Below, piece by piece: positions 1 through 5,241 of a DNA stretch of 5,241 bases. Made by a program: the position numbers and the translations under genes. Below the pieces are notes generated by a model that saw nothing but the letters and a program-made list of their open reading frames with translations, had not been told where the DNA came from and searched no databases. Every line of letters starts with the position of its first letter. The first letter of the stretch is position 1. This stretch comes from Chryseobacterium gleum (GTDB lineage Bacteria > Bacteroidota > Bacteroidia > UBA10329). Location of the stretch: positions 1-5,241 of the forward strand of contig CAMCFW010000191.1 in the NCBI GenBank assembly GCA_945874195.1, read 5' to 3'.

Positions 1-918
1 AGTTGTCCATAATACTTCTCTTACCGACATTAGCTGATACATCAGTTGTTTCCTTCCAAAGAAAGCGAAGGGTGCCACCATCAGAATGACCATCGGTGCC
101 AATTTCGGAATCTGCCAAAAGTTGAATCTGATGTAATTCCAGAATCCGACCAGTAATCTATCGGTCAATGGTATTTTCGGGAGATGATCGTGCCGAATGT
201 GAATGCCCTTTCCAAGAAGGCAGATGGCGAATCCGCCAAAGCAGGCAATGGTGGCCACATGCAACGCAGTGCGGTCGAAAGGAACTGTCAGGGTTCTGCC
301 ATGGGTTATGAAACCGAGGAAGAAAAGCGTGATGAGTGAACAGATGGCAGCGCTTTCACTCGCTCCACCTACATAAACGAAACCAAGCGCAATTAGCAAA
401 TATCGAATGGCAGGCAGGCGTTTTCTAAGCATCAGCGAACCGGCCAGAACGGCCACGAAGCATGCCCACAGATACATGGGCACCACGGTCATCCAGAACC
501 ATGTATCGTTTTTGGCGAACGAACAATAGAACAATGCGGCCAACAAATAAGCGGAAATGATGAACAATTGGGCTTTCGAAAATCGAAGGGAAAGTCCTTT
601 GGCCATGGCAAAAACCATGGAGCTGATAGCTGCCAGACCAAGCATGTAAGTGGCGAAATGGAACCACAGCGCGGAACCAGAAGCATGTGCAGTGCGAACA
701 CAAAGATTGGTGACCAACGTGGCCGACCACCTTGGGTTCCAATTCTCATAATAGAACAACATGGCGTCCCATATTCCCAATTCTTGGGTTTTAACAAGGT
801 AGTGCAGGTCGTCAGCCGCCAAACGATAGTTGCCACCCAACACGAGGAATACAACCCCAAAAAGCATGGCATTCACCGTCATCAAAATGAACACGATACG
901 TTCTTGCCGCTTGGTCAT
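1..918 (-). CDS. Polytopic membrane protein, DUF6056 / GT-C glycosyltransferase-like (3' part missing)
   Basis: An uninterrupted reading frame of 306 codons runs from ATG at 918 off the left edge, so the C-terminus is missing. The start is well bounded: an in-frame TAA lies only a few codons upstream, and the N-terminus is basic (MTKRQER) before a first membrane helix at about residues 8-28. Further hydrophobic segments lie at about 82-107, 117-134, 138-163, 169-206, 217-236 and 273-288. After helix 1 comes an acidic loop with ADDLHY (35-40) and YYENWNPRW (56-64), then DTWFWM (138-143). This order (acidic D-D motif in the first outer loop, aromatic N-x-R-W, then a W-rich loop) resembles DUF6056 and other GT-C-type glycosyltransferases that use lipid-linked sugars. 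A role in surface glycan modification is inference. The family is recognised by pattern only, so an uncharacterised membrane protein is the safe name. It starts 65 nt after the rplT stop, behind the rplT terminator, with little room for its own promoter. Confidence 0.8.
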   Translation of the reverse strand, partial: MTKRQERIVFILMTVNAMLFGVVFLVLGGNYRLAADDLHYLVKTQELGIWDAMLFYYENWNPRWSATLVTNLCVRTAHASGSALWFHFATYMLGLAAISSMVFAMAKGLSLRFSKAQLFIISAYLLAALFYCSFAKNDTWFWMTVVPMYLWACFVAVLAGSLMLRKRLPAIRYLLIALGFVYVGGASESAAICSLITLFFLGFITHGRTLTVPFDRTALHVATIACFGGFAICLLGKGIHIRHDHLPKIPLTDRLLVGFWNYIRFNFWQIPKLAPMVILMVAPFAFFGRKQLMYQLMSVREVLWTT

Positions 919-923
919 GGGGT

Positions 924-961
924 TAAATTAGAAAGGGCTGCCCCGTCTGTGGAGCAGCCCT
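924..961 (-). terminator. Intrinsic terminator after rplT
   Basis: Read on the minus strand, 961-951 pairs with 944-934 to give an 11-bp GC-rich stem with a 6-nt loop, followed by TTTCTAATTT. One pair (953 with 942) is a U-G wobble in minus-strand RNA but a C-A mismatch in plus-strand RNA, which supports action on the minus strand. It starts 22 nt after the rplT stop and probably ends the thrS-infC-rpmI-rplT transcript. The U-tract is interrupted, so some read-through into the membrane-protein gene is plausible. Confidence 0.7.
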
Positions 962-983
962 GTCATTTTGCTTCGATTGAAGC

Positions 984-1328
984 TTAGTTTACCTTATCAA
1001 CGATGGCCTTGAAGGCTTCTGGTTCGTTCATGGCAAGGTCAGCAAGCACCTTTCGGTTGATGTCGATTCCTTGTCCATTGATCTTACCCATGAAAACTGA
1101 ATAGGACATTCCGTACTGACGCGCACCAGCATTGATACGTTGTATCCAGAGCTTTCTGAACTCTCGTTTGCGGACCCTTCGGTCTCTGTATTGGTATACC
1201 AACGCTTTTTCGACAGCATTTTTGGCAACCGTCCATACGTTCTTTCTTCTTCCGAAGTAACCTTTGGCCAGCTTAAGGACCTTTTTTCTTCTTGCCCTAG
1301 CGGCAACAGCATTTACTGATCTTGGCAT
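984..1328 (-). CDS. rplT: Large ribosomal subunit protein bL20
   Basis: This encodes ribosomal protein L20, which binds 23S rRNA directly and is needed early in 50S subunit assembly. The 114-residue product has the family's usual length (about 115-120). It starts MPRSVNAVAARARRKKVLK, the highly basic extended helix that threads into rRNA. The conserved GYFGRRKNVWTVAK (about 23-36) and RDRRVRKREFRKLWIQRINA (about 48-67) segments follow, and then the globular C-terminal part with GLDIN-like GIDINRKVLADLA. The ATG at 1328 follows an A-rich stretch (AACTAAACAAA) instead of a Shine-Dalgarno sequence, as is common in Bacteroidota. It is last in the block after rpmI, across a 73-nt spacer that carries a direct repeat and two hairpins. 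In other bacteria L20 represses its own operon by binding a leader that mimics rRNA; whether that happens here cannot be read from the sequence. Identification is secure. Confidence 0.98.
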   Translation of the reverse strand: MPRSVNAVAARARRKKVLKLAKGYFGRRKNVWTVAKNAVEKALVYQYRDRRVRKREFRKLWIQRINAGARQYGMSYSVFMGKINGQGIDINRKVLADLAMNEPEAFKAIVDKVN

Positions 1329-1351
1329 TTTGTTTAGTTTTTGGCGTTAAG

Positions 1352-1367
1352 CGCCACGCTTTGCGTG
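1352..1367 (-). promoter_or_regulatory. Two adjacent small hairpins in the rplT leader
   Basis: In minus-strand RNA, CACGC (1367-1363) pairs with GCGTG (1359-1355) around an AAA loop. Directly next to it, GGCG (1355-1352) can pair with CGCC (1346-1343) around CTTAA; the two stems share base 1355. They end 14 nt before the rplT ATG. There is no U-tract right after the stems, so they do not look like a terminator. A role in translational control of rplT, or just an RNA processing or stability element, is possible. Function is inference. Confidence 0.35.
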
Positions 1368-1373
1368 ATCTTA

Positions 1374-1400
1374 TTGAACTTAAAACCGGGTTGAACTTAA
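1374..1400 (-). repeat. Exact 10-bp direct repeat between rpmI and rplT
   Basis: The sequence TTGAACTTAA occurs at 1374-1383 and again at 1391-1400 on the plus strand, separated by the 7 nt AACCGGG. The repeat begins one base after the rpmI stop codon in transcription direction. The two copies can also pair imperfectly with each other in RNA (8 of 10 positions counting G-U pairs). Two identical copies in a 73-nt spacer are unlikely to be coding leftovers. Possible roles are binding of a regulator such as L20 or a recent small duplication. Confidence 0.5.
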
Positions 1401-1401
1401 T

Positions 1402-1596
1402 TTAAACCTTCAAAAGGAACTTCACGTTTTTCATGTCAGCATCGCTCACCAATGTCGAGTGCGTCAGATTTCTCTTCTGCTTGGTCGACTTCTTGGTCAG
1501 AATGTGACTTTTGAACGCGTGCTTCCTCTTGATTTTTCCTGTGCCGGTAAACTTGAATCGTTTTTTCGCACTGGAGTTTGTCTTAACCTTGGGCAT
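1402..1596 (-). CDS. rpmI: Large ribosomal subunit protein bL35
   Basis: This encodes ribosomal protein L35, a small basic protein of the 50S subunit. The product is 64 residues, the usual length for the family. The conserved start MPKVKTNSSAKKRFKFTGTG matches the family pattern (MPK-K-T-S-A-KRFK-TGTGKIKR), followed by KHAFKSHILTKKSTKQKRNL, the typical His/Lys-rich core. Translation starts at ATG 1596, 20 nt after the infC stop, in an A/T-rich gap without a Shine-Dalgarno sequence, so translation coupled to infC is plausible. The order infC-rpmI-rplT is conserved across bacteria and supports the call. Confidence 0.98.
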   Translation of the reverse strand: MPKVKTNSSAKKRFKFTGTGKIKRKHAFKSHILTKKSTKQKRNLTHSTLVSDADMKNVKFLLKV

Positions 1597-1616
1597 AACG
1601 TTTATTGATTGATTAA

Positions 1617-2174
1617 CTATTTACTTTTTGATCCTTTTTTAGGAGCGAGGATGATGAACATCTTCTTTCCTTCCATTTTTGGTAGCATTTCCACTTTTGC
1701 AATCTCCTCCAACTCGTTGGCGAACTTCAAAAGAAGAATCTCTCCTTGGTCCTTATACACAATAGACCTACCTCTGAAGAACACAAAAGCTCTCACTTTT
1801 GCGCCTTGCTCCAAAAATCCTTGAGCATGTTTGAGTTTGAATTCAAAGTCATGATCATCGGTATTGGGGCCGAATCTTATCTCCTTCACCACCACTTTGG
1901 TGGCCTTGGCCTTCAGTTCTTTTTGCTTCTTCTTCTGTTCGAACAGGAACTTCTTGTAATCAACGATCTTGCAAACTGGTGGTTCCGCGTTCGGTGATAT
2001 CTCAATCAGATCAAGTCCTTGCTCCTCAGCCAGCTCAAGTGCTTTTCGTATCGGATAGATCCCAGGTTCAATGCCTTCGCCCACCAGTCTTACTTCTGGT
2101 GCGGTTATTCTTCCATTGATCTTATGGGGATCTTCGTGCCTTACGACTCTCCTCGGGTTGACTGGTCTTCTAAT
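1617..2174 (-). CDS. infC: Translation initiation factor IF-3, starting at an ATT codon
   Basis: IF-3 binds the 30S subunit, keeps it apart from 50S and rejects non-initiator tRNA and poor start codons. The full product is 185 residues, the usual size. The N-terminal domain holds HKINGRITAPEVRLVGE (17-33), LDLIEISPNAEPPVCKIVDY (54-73) and the linker helix rich in Lys (76-92). The C-terminal domain holds KEIRFGPNTDDHDFEFK (97-113), AFVFFRGRS (129-137) and the end EGKKMFIILAPK. No in-frame ATG exists. The first GTG, at 2084, would remove about 30 residues including the conserved HKINGRI-APEVRL part. An in-frame TAG at 2180-2178 bounds the gene, leaving only ACC and then ATT at 2174-2172, which gives MRRPVNPRRVV, the Arg/Pro-rich start seen in Bacteroidota IF-3. 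ATT is also the start in E. coli infC, where IF-3 represses its own synthesis by discriminating against it. The same control here is inference. It lies 30 nt after thrS. Confidence 0.95.
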   Translation of the reverse strand: MRRPVNPRRVVRHEDPHKINGRITAPEVRLVGEGIEPGIYPIRKALELAEEQGLDLIEISPNAEPPVCKIVDYKKFLFEQKKKQKELKAKATKVVVKEIRFGPNTDDHDFEFKLKHAQGFLEQGAKVRAFVFFRGRSIVYKDQGEILLLKFANELEEIAKVEMLPKMEGKKMFIILAPKKGSKSK

Positions 2175-2204
2175 GGTCTATTTATTTAGTACTTATTCAA
2201 TATT

Positions 2205-4142
2205 CTAGTTCAGATCTGTGGCGATGTCGTTTTGAATGAGTTTGGAGAATTCATCAATGCTGAATGTTCCAATGTCTCCTTCTCCCTGTTTCCTTACTGA
2301 TAATTGGCCAGAAGTAACCTCCTGTTCGCCCAATATCAACATGTAAGGAACCTTCATCAACTCCGTATCACGGATCTTTTTTCCTATTTTCTCATTGCGC
2401 TCGTCAACGAGGGCGCGAATTTCGTAATTCTTAAGCAATCCTGAAAGCTTTTTTGCTTCGGCATTGAATTTCTCGGAAATAGGCAGAATTGCAACCTGAT
2501 CCGGGGTTAGCCAAAGTGGAAATTTGCCTGCGCAATGCTCTAAAAGCACGGCCACGAATCGTTCCATGCTGCCAAATGGTGCGCGATGGATCATGACAGG
2601 CGTGTGTTTCTGATTGTCGGAGCCGACATATTCCAGTTCGAAACGTTCGGGTAGGTTGTAGTCTACCTGAACGGTGCCCAATTGCCAGCTTCTTCCAAGT
2701 GCATCTTTGACCATGAAGTCAAGTTTTGGGCCGTAGAAAGCTGCTTCTCCGTAGGCGGTCACGGTTTGTATGTCGCGTTCGGCCACAGCTTCCACAATGG
2801 CAGCTTCGGCCTTCGCCCAATTCTCGTCAGAGCCAATGTATTTGTCTCGGTCGTTCGGGTCGCGAAGCGATATCTGGGCGGTGTAGTCGGTGAAATGAAG
2901 GGCGTTAAGCACGTAAAGGACGAGGTCCATTACTTTTACAAATTCGTCTTTCACCTGGTCTGGTCGACAGAAGATATGGGCATCATCCTGCGTAAATCCA
3001 CGCACTCGGGTCAGGCCATGGAGTTCGCCACTCTGTTCGTATCGATAAACTGTTCCGAATTCGGCCAGGCGAACAGGAAGGTCCTTGTAAGATTTCGGTT
3101 TGAACTTATAGATTTCGCAGTGATGCGGGCAATTCATTGGTTTCAACAGGAATTCTTCCCCTTCGGCCGGTGTGTTAATGGGCTGAAAGCTGTCCTTTCC
3201 ATACTTGGCGTAGTGTCCGGATGTGACGTACAGTTCCTTTGAGCCTATGTGCGGGGTGATGACCATCTCGTATCCGGCCTCGACCTGTTGTTTCTGAAGG
3301 AATGCTTCCAATCGTCTTCGCAAATCGGTTCCTTTTGGCAACCAGAGCGGTAAGCCTTGTCCCACCCGTTGCGAAAAGGTGAAGAGCTCGAGTTCCTTCC
3401 CGAGTTTACGGTGGTCGCGTTTTTTTGCCTCCTCTAGGAATTCAAGGTATTCTTTCAGGTCTTTGTCTTTCGGAAAGGAGATACCGTAAACGCGCGTAAG
3501 CTGCCTGTTCTTCTCATCCCCGCGCCAATAGGCTCCGGCCACATTCATGATCTTTACGGCCTTAATGAAGCCTGTGTTGGGTAGGTGTCCACCTCGGCAA
3601 AGGTCGGTGAAGTTCGAATGGTCGCAGAAGGTGATCTCGCCATCGGTCAGGTTTTCGATGAGTTCCACCTTGTATTGATTTCCCGCCTTTTTATACAGGT
3701 CGAGCGCATCGGCCTTGGAAACGGGCTTCATTTTGAATTCGGCCTTTTGACGGGCAAATTCCATGAAGGTGTCTTCTATCTTCTTGAAATCGGCATCGGT
3801 GATGCTTCTTCCCTCTCCAAGATCCACATCATAATAAAAGCCGTTGTCTATTGCGGGGCCAATGGTGAGTTTGATGCCAGGATAGAGGTGTTCCAACGCC
3901 TGTGCCAGCACGTGGGCCGATGAATGCCAGAAGGTTTCCTTTCCTGCCTTGTCGTTCCACGTATGAAGCACGAGGCTGGAATCGGAAGTGATCGGAGTAA
4001 CAGTTTCCACCTTCGTTCCATTGACGTTGGCCGAAATGACGTTTCTGGCCAATCCTTCGCTTATGCTCATGGCCACATCCATGGGCGTAACTCCTTTTTC
4101 GTACTTCTTCTGTGCTCCGTCTGGTAGTGTAATGGTGATCAT
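2205..4142 (-). CDS. thrS: Threonyl-tRNA synthetase
   Basis: This class II synthetase attaches threonine to tRNA-Thr and hydrolyses mischarged Ser-tRNA-Thr. The 645-residue product is full length. Domains run in order: TGS (1-62); editing domain with HSSAH (73-77) and DLCRGGH (180-186), giving the four editing residues H73, H77, C182 and H186; catalytic core with the zinc ligands C338, H389 and H519; motif 2 around R367 (EFGTVYRYEQSG); motif 3 around R528 (GSMER); and a C-terminal anticodon-binding domain from about 547. All key residues are present. I chose ATG at 4142 (MITITLPDG), the standard TGS start. A TTG at 4163 would extend the protein by seven residues, but it overlaps the probable promoter and adds nothing conserved. 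The gene heads the block with infC, rpmI and rplT. The upstream region is short, and I see no room or motif for a T-box leader. Confidence 0.97.
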   Translation of the reverse strand: MITITLPDGAQKKYEKGVTPMDVAMSISEGLARNVISANVNGTKVETVTPITSDSSLVLHTWNDKAGKETFWHSSAHVLAQALEHLYPGIKLTIGPAIDNGFYYDVDLGEGRSITDADFKKIEDTFMEFARQKAEFKMKPVSKADALDLYKKAGNQYKVELIENLTDGEITFCDHSNFTDLCRGGHLPNTGFIKAVKIMNVAGAYWRGDEKNRQLTRVYGISFPKDKDLKEYLEFLEEAKKRDHRKLGKELELFTFSQRVGQGLPLWLPKGTDLRRRLEAFLQKQQVEAGYEMVITPHIGSKELYVTSGHYAKYGKDSFQPINTPAEGEEFLLKPMNCPHHCEIYKFKPKSYKDLPVRLAEFGTVYRYEQSGELHGLTRVRGFTQDDAHIFCRPDQVKDEFVKVMDLVLYVLNALHFTDYTAQISLRDPNDRDKYIGSDENWAKAEAAIVEAVAERDIQTVTAYGEAAFYGPKLDFMVKDALGRSWQLGTVQVDYNLPERFELEYVGSDNQKHTPVMIHRAPFGSMERFVAVLLEHCAGKFPLWLTPDQVAILPISEKFNAEAKKLSGLLKNYEIRALVDERNEKIGKKIRDTELMKVPYMLILGEQEVTSGQLSVRKQGEGDIGTFSIDEFSKLIQNDIATDLN

Positions 4143-4160
4143 AGGCAATTTTTGGGAGGG

Positions 4161-4168
4161 CAAAGATA
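4161..4168 (-). promoter_or_regulatory. Probable -7 box of the thrS promoter
   Basis: The minus strand reads TATCTTTG, an exact match to the Bacteroidota -7 consensus TAnnTTTG. It ends 18 nt before the thrS ATG, which would put the transcription start only about 10-14 nt before translation. A -33 TTG element is not visible at the expected distance, because that stretch is filled by the 7-bp repeat. The call is therefore moderate. Confidence 0.4.
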
Positions 4169-4218
4169 GATTTCAGATGTTGGATTTCAGATGTTTGTTC
4201 TCAGATAACAGACTTCAG
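4163..4218. repeat. Degenerate 7-bp tandem repeat upstream of thrS
   Basis: From 4163 to 4218 the sequence divides into eight 7-mers, each ending in G (4169, 4176, 4183, 4190, 4197, 4204, 4211, 4218). The commonest unit is ATTTCAG, seen exactly twice and with one to three changes in AtaaCAG, ActTCAG and ttcTCAG. At a coarser scale, a 13-bp word starting GATTTCAG is repeated exactly with a 14-bp period (4169-4181 and 4183-4195). It lies between the thrS promoter and the divergent gene at 4360. Origin by slippage is likely; function is unknown. Confidence 0.6.
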
Positions 4219-4359
4219 CTGTGAACATGGAGCGGGTAATGGTCGGACATCGGTTCAAATGGGTTGTCTGTCGTGGGATATGGTCGTTGGCCGATAAAGG
4301 AGAACTGCCGATGGAATGGATGCGTTAAGCCACCATCAACCCAAAAAAAAGGAAAGTTC

Positions 4360-4821
4360 ATGAAAGCGTTCAACTACACTGTTTTGGCCCTGTTACTAAT
4401 GACGGGCGGTGCGTTTGCACAAGAAGTAGCTAAACTGTTGGTGAAGGGCAGCATCGTATGTGATAAGAAGGATAAGTCGGTGATGAGTTCCGTTACCATC
4501 TATCGCTTCTATCAGCAATCGCAAAGTGTGGAACTGATGGAACAGGTGATGGTTCCGCGCAACGGCAATTTCAAGTTTGACCTTGCGTTCGATCAGGAAT
4601 ACATCTTAGATGTTGCCTCAAACACTGGGGTGCACAAACGCGTCAACCTCAACACCGAAGTGATGAAGGGATACAAGCTGGAGAATCAGAACTTTGATTT
4701 CATGGTGGATGTGCAGGCTGGAGACATGGACAACCCGAAAGAAGTGGCATGGATCTATTTTGACCCATCGAAAAATGACTTTTCGCACTCGGAGCAAATG
4801 CCCATGGCGTTTGATAAATAG
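4360..4821 (+). CDS. Small secreted protein, carboxypeptidase-regulatory-like beta-sandwich, function unknown
   Basis: The 153-residue product has a clear Sec signal peptide: MKAFNYTVLALLLMTGGAFA with cleavage probable after A20 (AFA before QE). The mature part starts KLLVKGSIVCDKKDKSVMSSVTIYRF (25-50). It continues with a polar segment and NGNFKFDLAFDQEYILDVAS (68-87), then VHKRVNLNTEV. This order (G-x-V at the start of a strand, a variable-text strand, N-G-x-F, then a Y-x-L-x-V strand and a K-R-V strand) is that of carboxypeptidase-regulatory-like / CNA-B-like folds, which in Bacteroidota often occur in periplasmic or surface proteins. The C-terminal third (about 104-153) resembles the tail of small Bacteroidota proteins of this kind. 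Export is well supported, but ligand and role are unknown. The ATG at 4360 is preceded by AAAAGGAAAG, a possible ribosome-binding site. The frame stays open upstream to 4264, but that part lacks a signal peptide pattern and is rejected. It is transcribed alone, divergently from thrS, and ends at a strong terminator. Confidence 0.85.
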   Translation: MKAFNYTVLALLLMTGGAFAQEVAKLLVKGSIVCDKKDKSVMSSVTIYRFYQQSQSVELMEQVMVPRNGNFKFDLAFDQEYILDVASNTGVHKRVNLNTEVMKGYKLENQNFDFMVDVQAGDMDNPKEVAWIYFDPSKNDFSHSEQMPMAFDK

Positions 4822-4824
4822 CAG

Positions 4825-4845
4825 AAACCGACCAGGAATCGGTTT
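4825..4845 (+). other. Perfect 7-bp hairpin just after the stop codon
   Basis: AAACCGA (4825-4831) pairs perfectly with TCGGTTT (4839-4845) around a 7-nt loop. It starts 4 nt after the stop codon of the secreted-protein gene and 13 nt before the main terminator. No T-run follows, so it is more likely an mRNA 3'-end stabilising structure than a terminator. Confidence 0.45.
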
Positions 4846-4857
4846 GGAACTTAAGAG

Positions 4858-4893
4858 ACCCGTCACGCAACAAGCGTGGCGGGTTTTTTGTTT
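4858..4893 (+). terminator. Strong intrinsic terminator after the secreted-protein gene
   Basis: ACCCGTCACGC (4858-4868) pairs over 11 bp with GCGTGGCGGGT (4874-4884) around the loop AACAA and is followed by a T-rich run to 4893. The single imperfect pair is U-G on plus-strand RNA but A-C on the minus strand, so it is best formed in plus-strand transcripts. It should isolate the downstream cytochrome-like gene, which then needs its own promoter in the 50 nt that follow. Confidence 0.9.
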
Positions 4894-4942
4894 CAGTATT
4901 CAATAGAACATCGAACGGTACAGAAAGCGATAAATTCGTGGT

Positions 4943-5241
4943 GTGAAATTCAGGATACAATTAGTAGTTATGGTGTTGATGGCGGTGGCAGTGTATGGGC
5001 TGTCGCTGCTGAACTATGAGGTGTTGCATGCGGACGAGGCAACACACGGCTGGACACGCGGAGACCGTGACTCTGCTGATGCGAGTGTTGGACTGCCACT
5101 TGATACGAACGATCATTTTATGGCATCGGGCAATTGCGATGGCTGTCATGGCTTTGACGAAACCGGACACGCAAGTGTAGACGAACAGGGCAATGACATC
5201 AGTCCGGTGACCACCTGGCGTGCATCCATGATGGCGAATTC
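4943..5241 (+). CDS. Exported c-type cytochrome-like protein (3' part missing)
   Basis: The frame is open from GTG 4943 to the right edge (99 codons plus two bases). The translation begins MKFRIQLVVMVLMAVAVYGL, a basic end followed by a hydrophobic stretch (about 7-23), so the protein is exported or anchored by an uncleaved N-terminal helix. A cleavage site is not obvious. The mature part contains NCDGCHGFD, a CXXCH motif (C65, C68, H69) for covalent haem attachment. The stretch DISPVTTWRASMMAN (85-99) resembles a motif that, from memory, follows the first haem site in large Bacteroidota multihaem proteins; more haem sites downstream are expected but not visible. An electron-transfer role outside the cytoplasm is inferred. 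The GTG start is preferred because in-frame TAA lies at 4931-4933, and the next start, ATG 4970, would lose the basic N-terminus. No convincing Shine-Dalgarno sequence or -7 box is seen; TAAATTCG at 4931 is only a partial match. Confidence 0.75.
   Translation, partial: MKFRIQLVVMVLMAVAVYGLSLLNYEVLHADEATHGWTRGDRDSADASVGLPLDTNDHFMASGNCDGCHGFDETGHASVDEQGNDISPVTTWRASMMAN

Noticed and set aside
425..872. Two minus-strand open frames of 105 and 127 codons.
   Set aside because: They are out-of-frame shadows of the longer membrane-protein gene that starts at 918.
970..983. A 5-bp hairpin GCTTC-GATT-GAAGC directly after the rplT stop.
   Set aside because: It is short with no T-tract; the larger 934-961 stem is the better terminator.
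568..987. A 139-codon plus-strand open frame.
   Set aside because: It lies antisense to the membrane-protein gene and across the terminator, and its translation has no domain or hydrophobic pattern, while the minus-strand frame is coherent over 306 codons.
2682..3242. A 186-codon plus-strand open frame.
   Set aside because: It is fully antisense to the catalytic core of thrS, which has all its motifs; the translation resembles no known family.
4264..4359. An upstream ATG that would add 32 residues to the secreted protein.
   Set aside because: It would bury the signal peptide inside the protein; the ATG at 4360 has a signal peptide right at the start and an AAGGAAAG stretch before it.
4143..4359. 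A possible T-box riboswitch or long leader for thrS.
   Set aside because: The phylum is not known for T-boxes, no antiterminator-like TGGNACCGCG sequence is visible, and the probable -7 box leaves almost no leader.
5236..5241. The window ends exactly at an EcoRI site (GAATTC), suggesting a cloning junction.
   Set aside because: Several other GAATTC sites lie uncut inside the window, and the reading frame runs naturally into the site, so chance is enough.

Overview
This window looks like chromosomal DNA from a member of the Bacteroidota, most likely a flavobacteria-like marine or freshwater lineage. The evidence is the compact block thrS-infC-rpmI-rplT, an IF3 with the Bacteroidota-style Arg/Pro-rich N-terminus, A-rich leaders without clear Shine-Dalgarno sequences, a TAnnTTTG-type -7 box, and secreted proteins of kinds common in that phylum. 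The taxonomic placement is inference from gene content, since there is no marker-gene comparison behind it.

Layout. Positions 1-918 (minus strand) hold the first 306 residues of a polytopic membrane protein resembling the DUF6056 / GT-C glycosyltransferase-like group; its C-terminus lies beyond the left edge. Positions 984-4142 (minus strand) hold the translation block, in transcription order thrS, infC, rpmI and rplT, with gaps of 30, 20 and 73 nt. It ends at a strong hairpin (934-961) just before the membrane-protein gene. Positions 4143-4359 form a divergent intergenic region with a degenerate 7-bp tandem repeat next to a probable thrS -7 box. Positions 4360-4821 (plus strand) encode a small secreted beta-sandwich-type protein of unknown role, followed by a hairpin and a strong intrinsic terminator (4858-4893). 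From 4943 to the right edge (plus strand) is the N-terminal part of an exported c-type cytochrome-like protein with one visible CXXCH haem site.

How the genes work together. ThrRS charges and proofreads tRNA-Thr, IF3 controls fidelity of translation initiation, and L35 and L20 are 50S subunit proteins; co-transcription of these four is a widely conserved arrangement. The flanking genes show no clear functional link to this block or to each other.

The most notable points are: infC has no ATG and almost certainly starts at an ATT codon at 2174, adding 30 residues to what an ATG/GTG/TTG gene caller would give; there is an exact 10-bp direct repeat plus two hairpins in the rpmI-rplT spacer; and there is a 7-bp-period repeat upstream of thrS. 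Apart from these, it is an ordinary housekeeping region, and I see no convincing sign of a new biological system, mobile element, CRISPR array or RNA gene.
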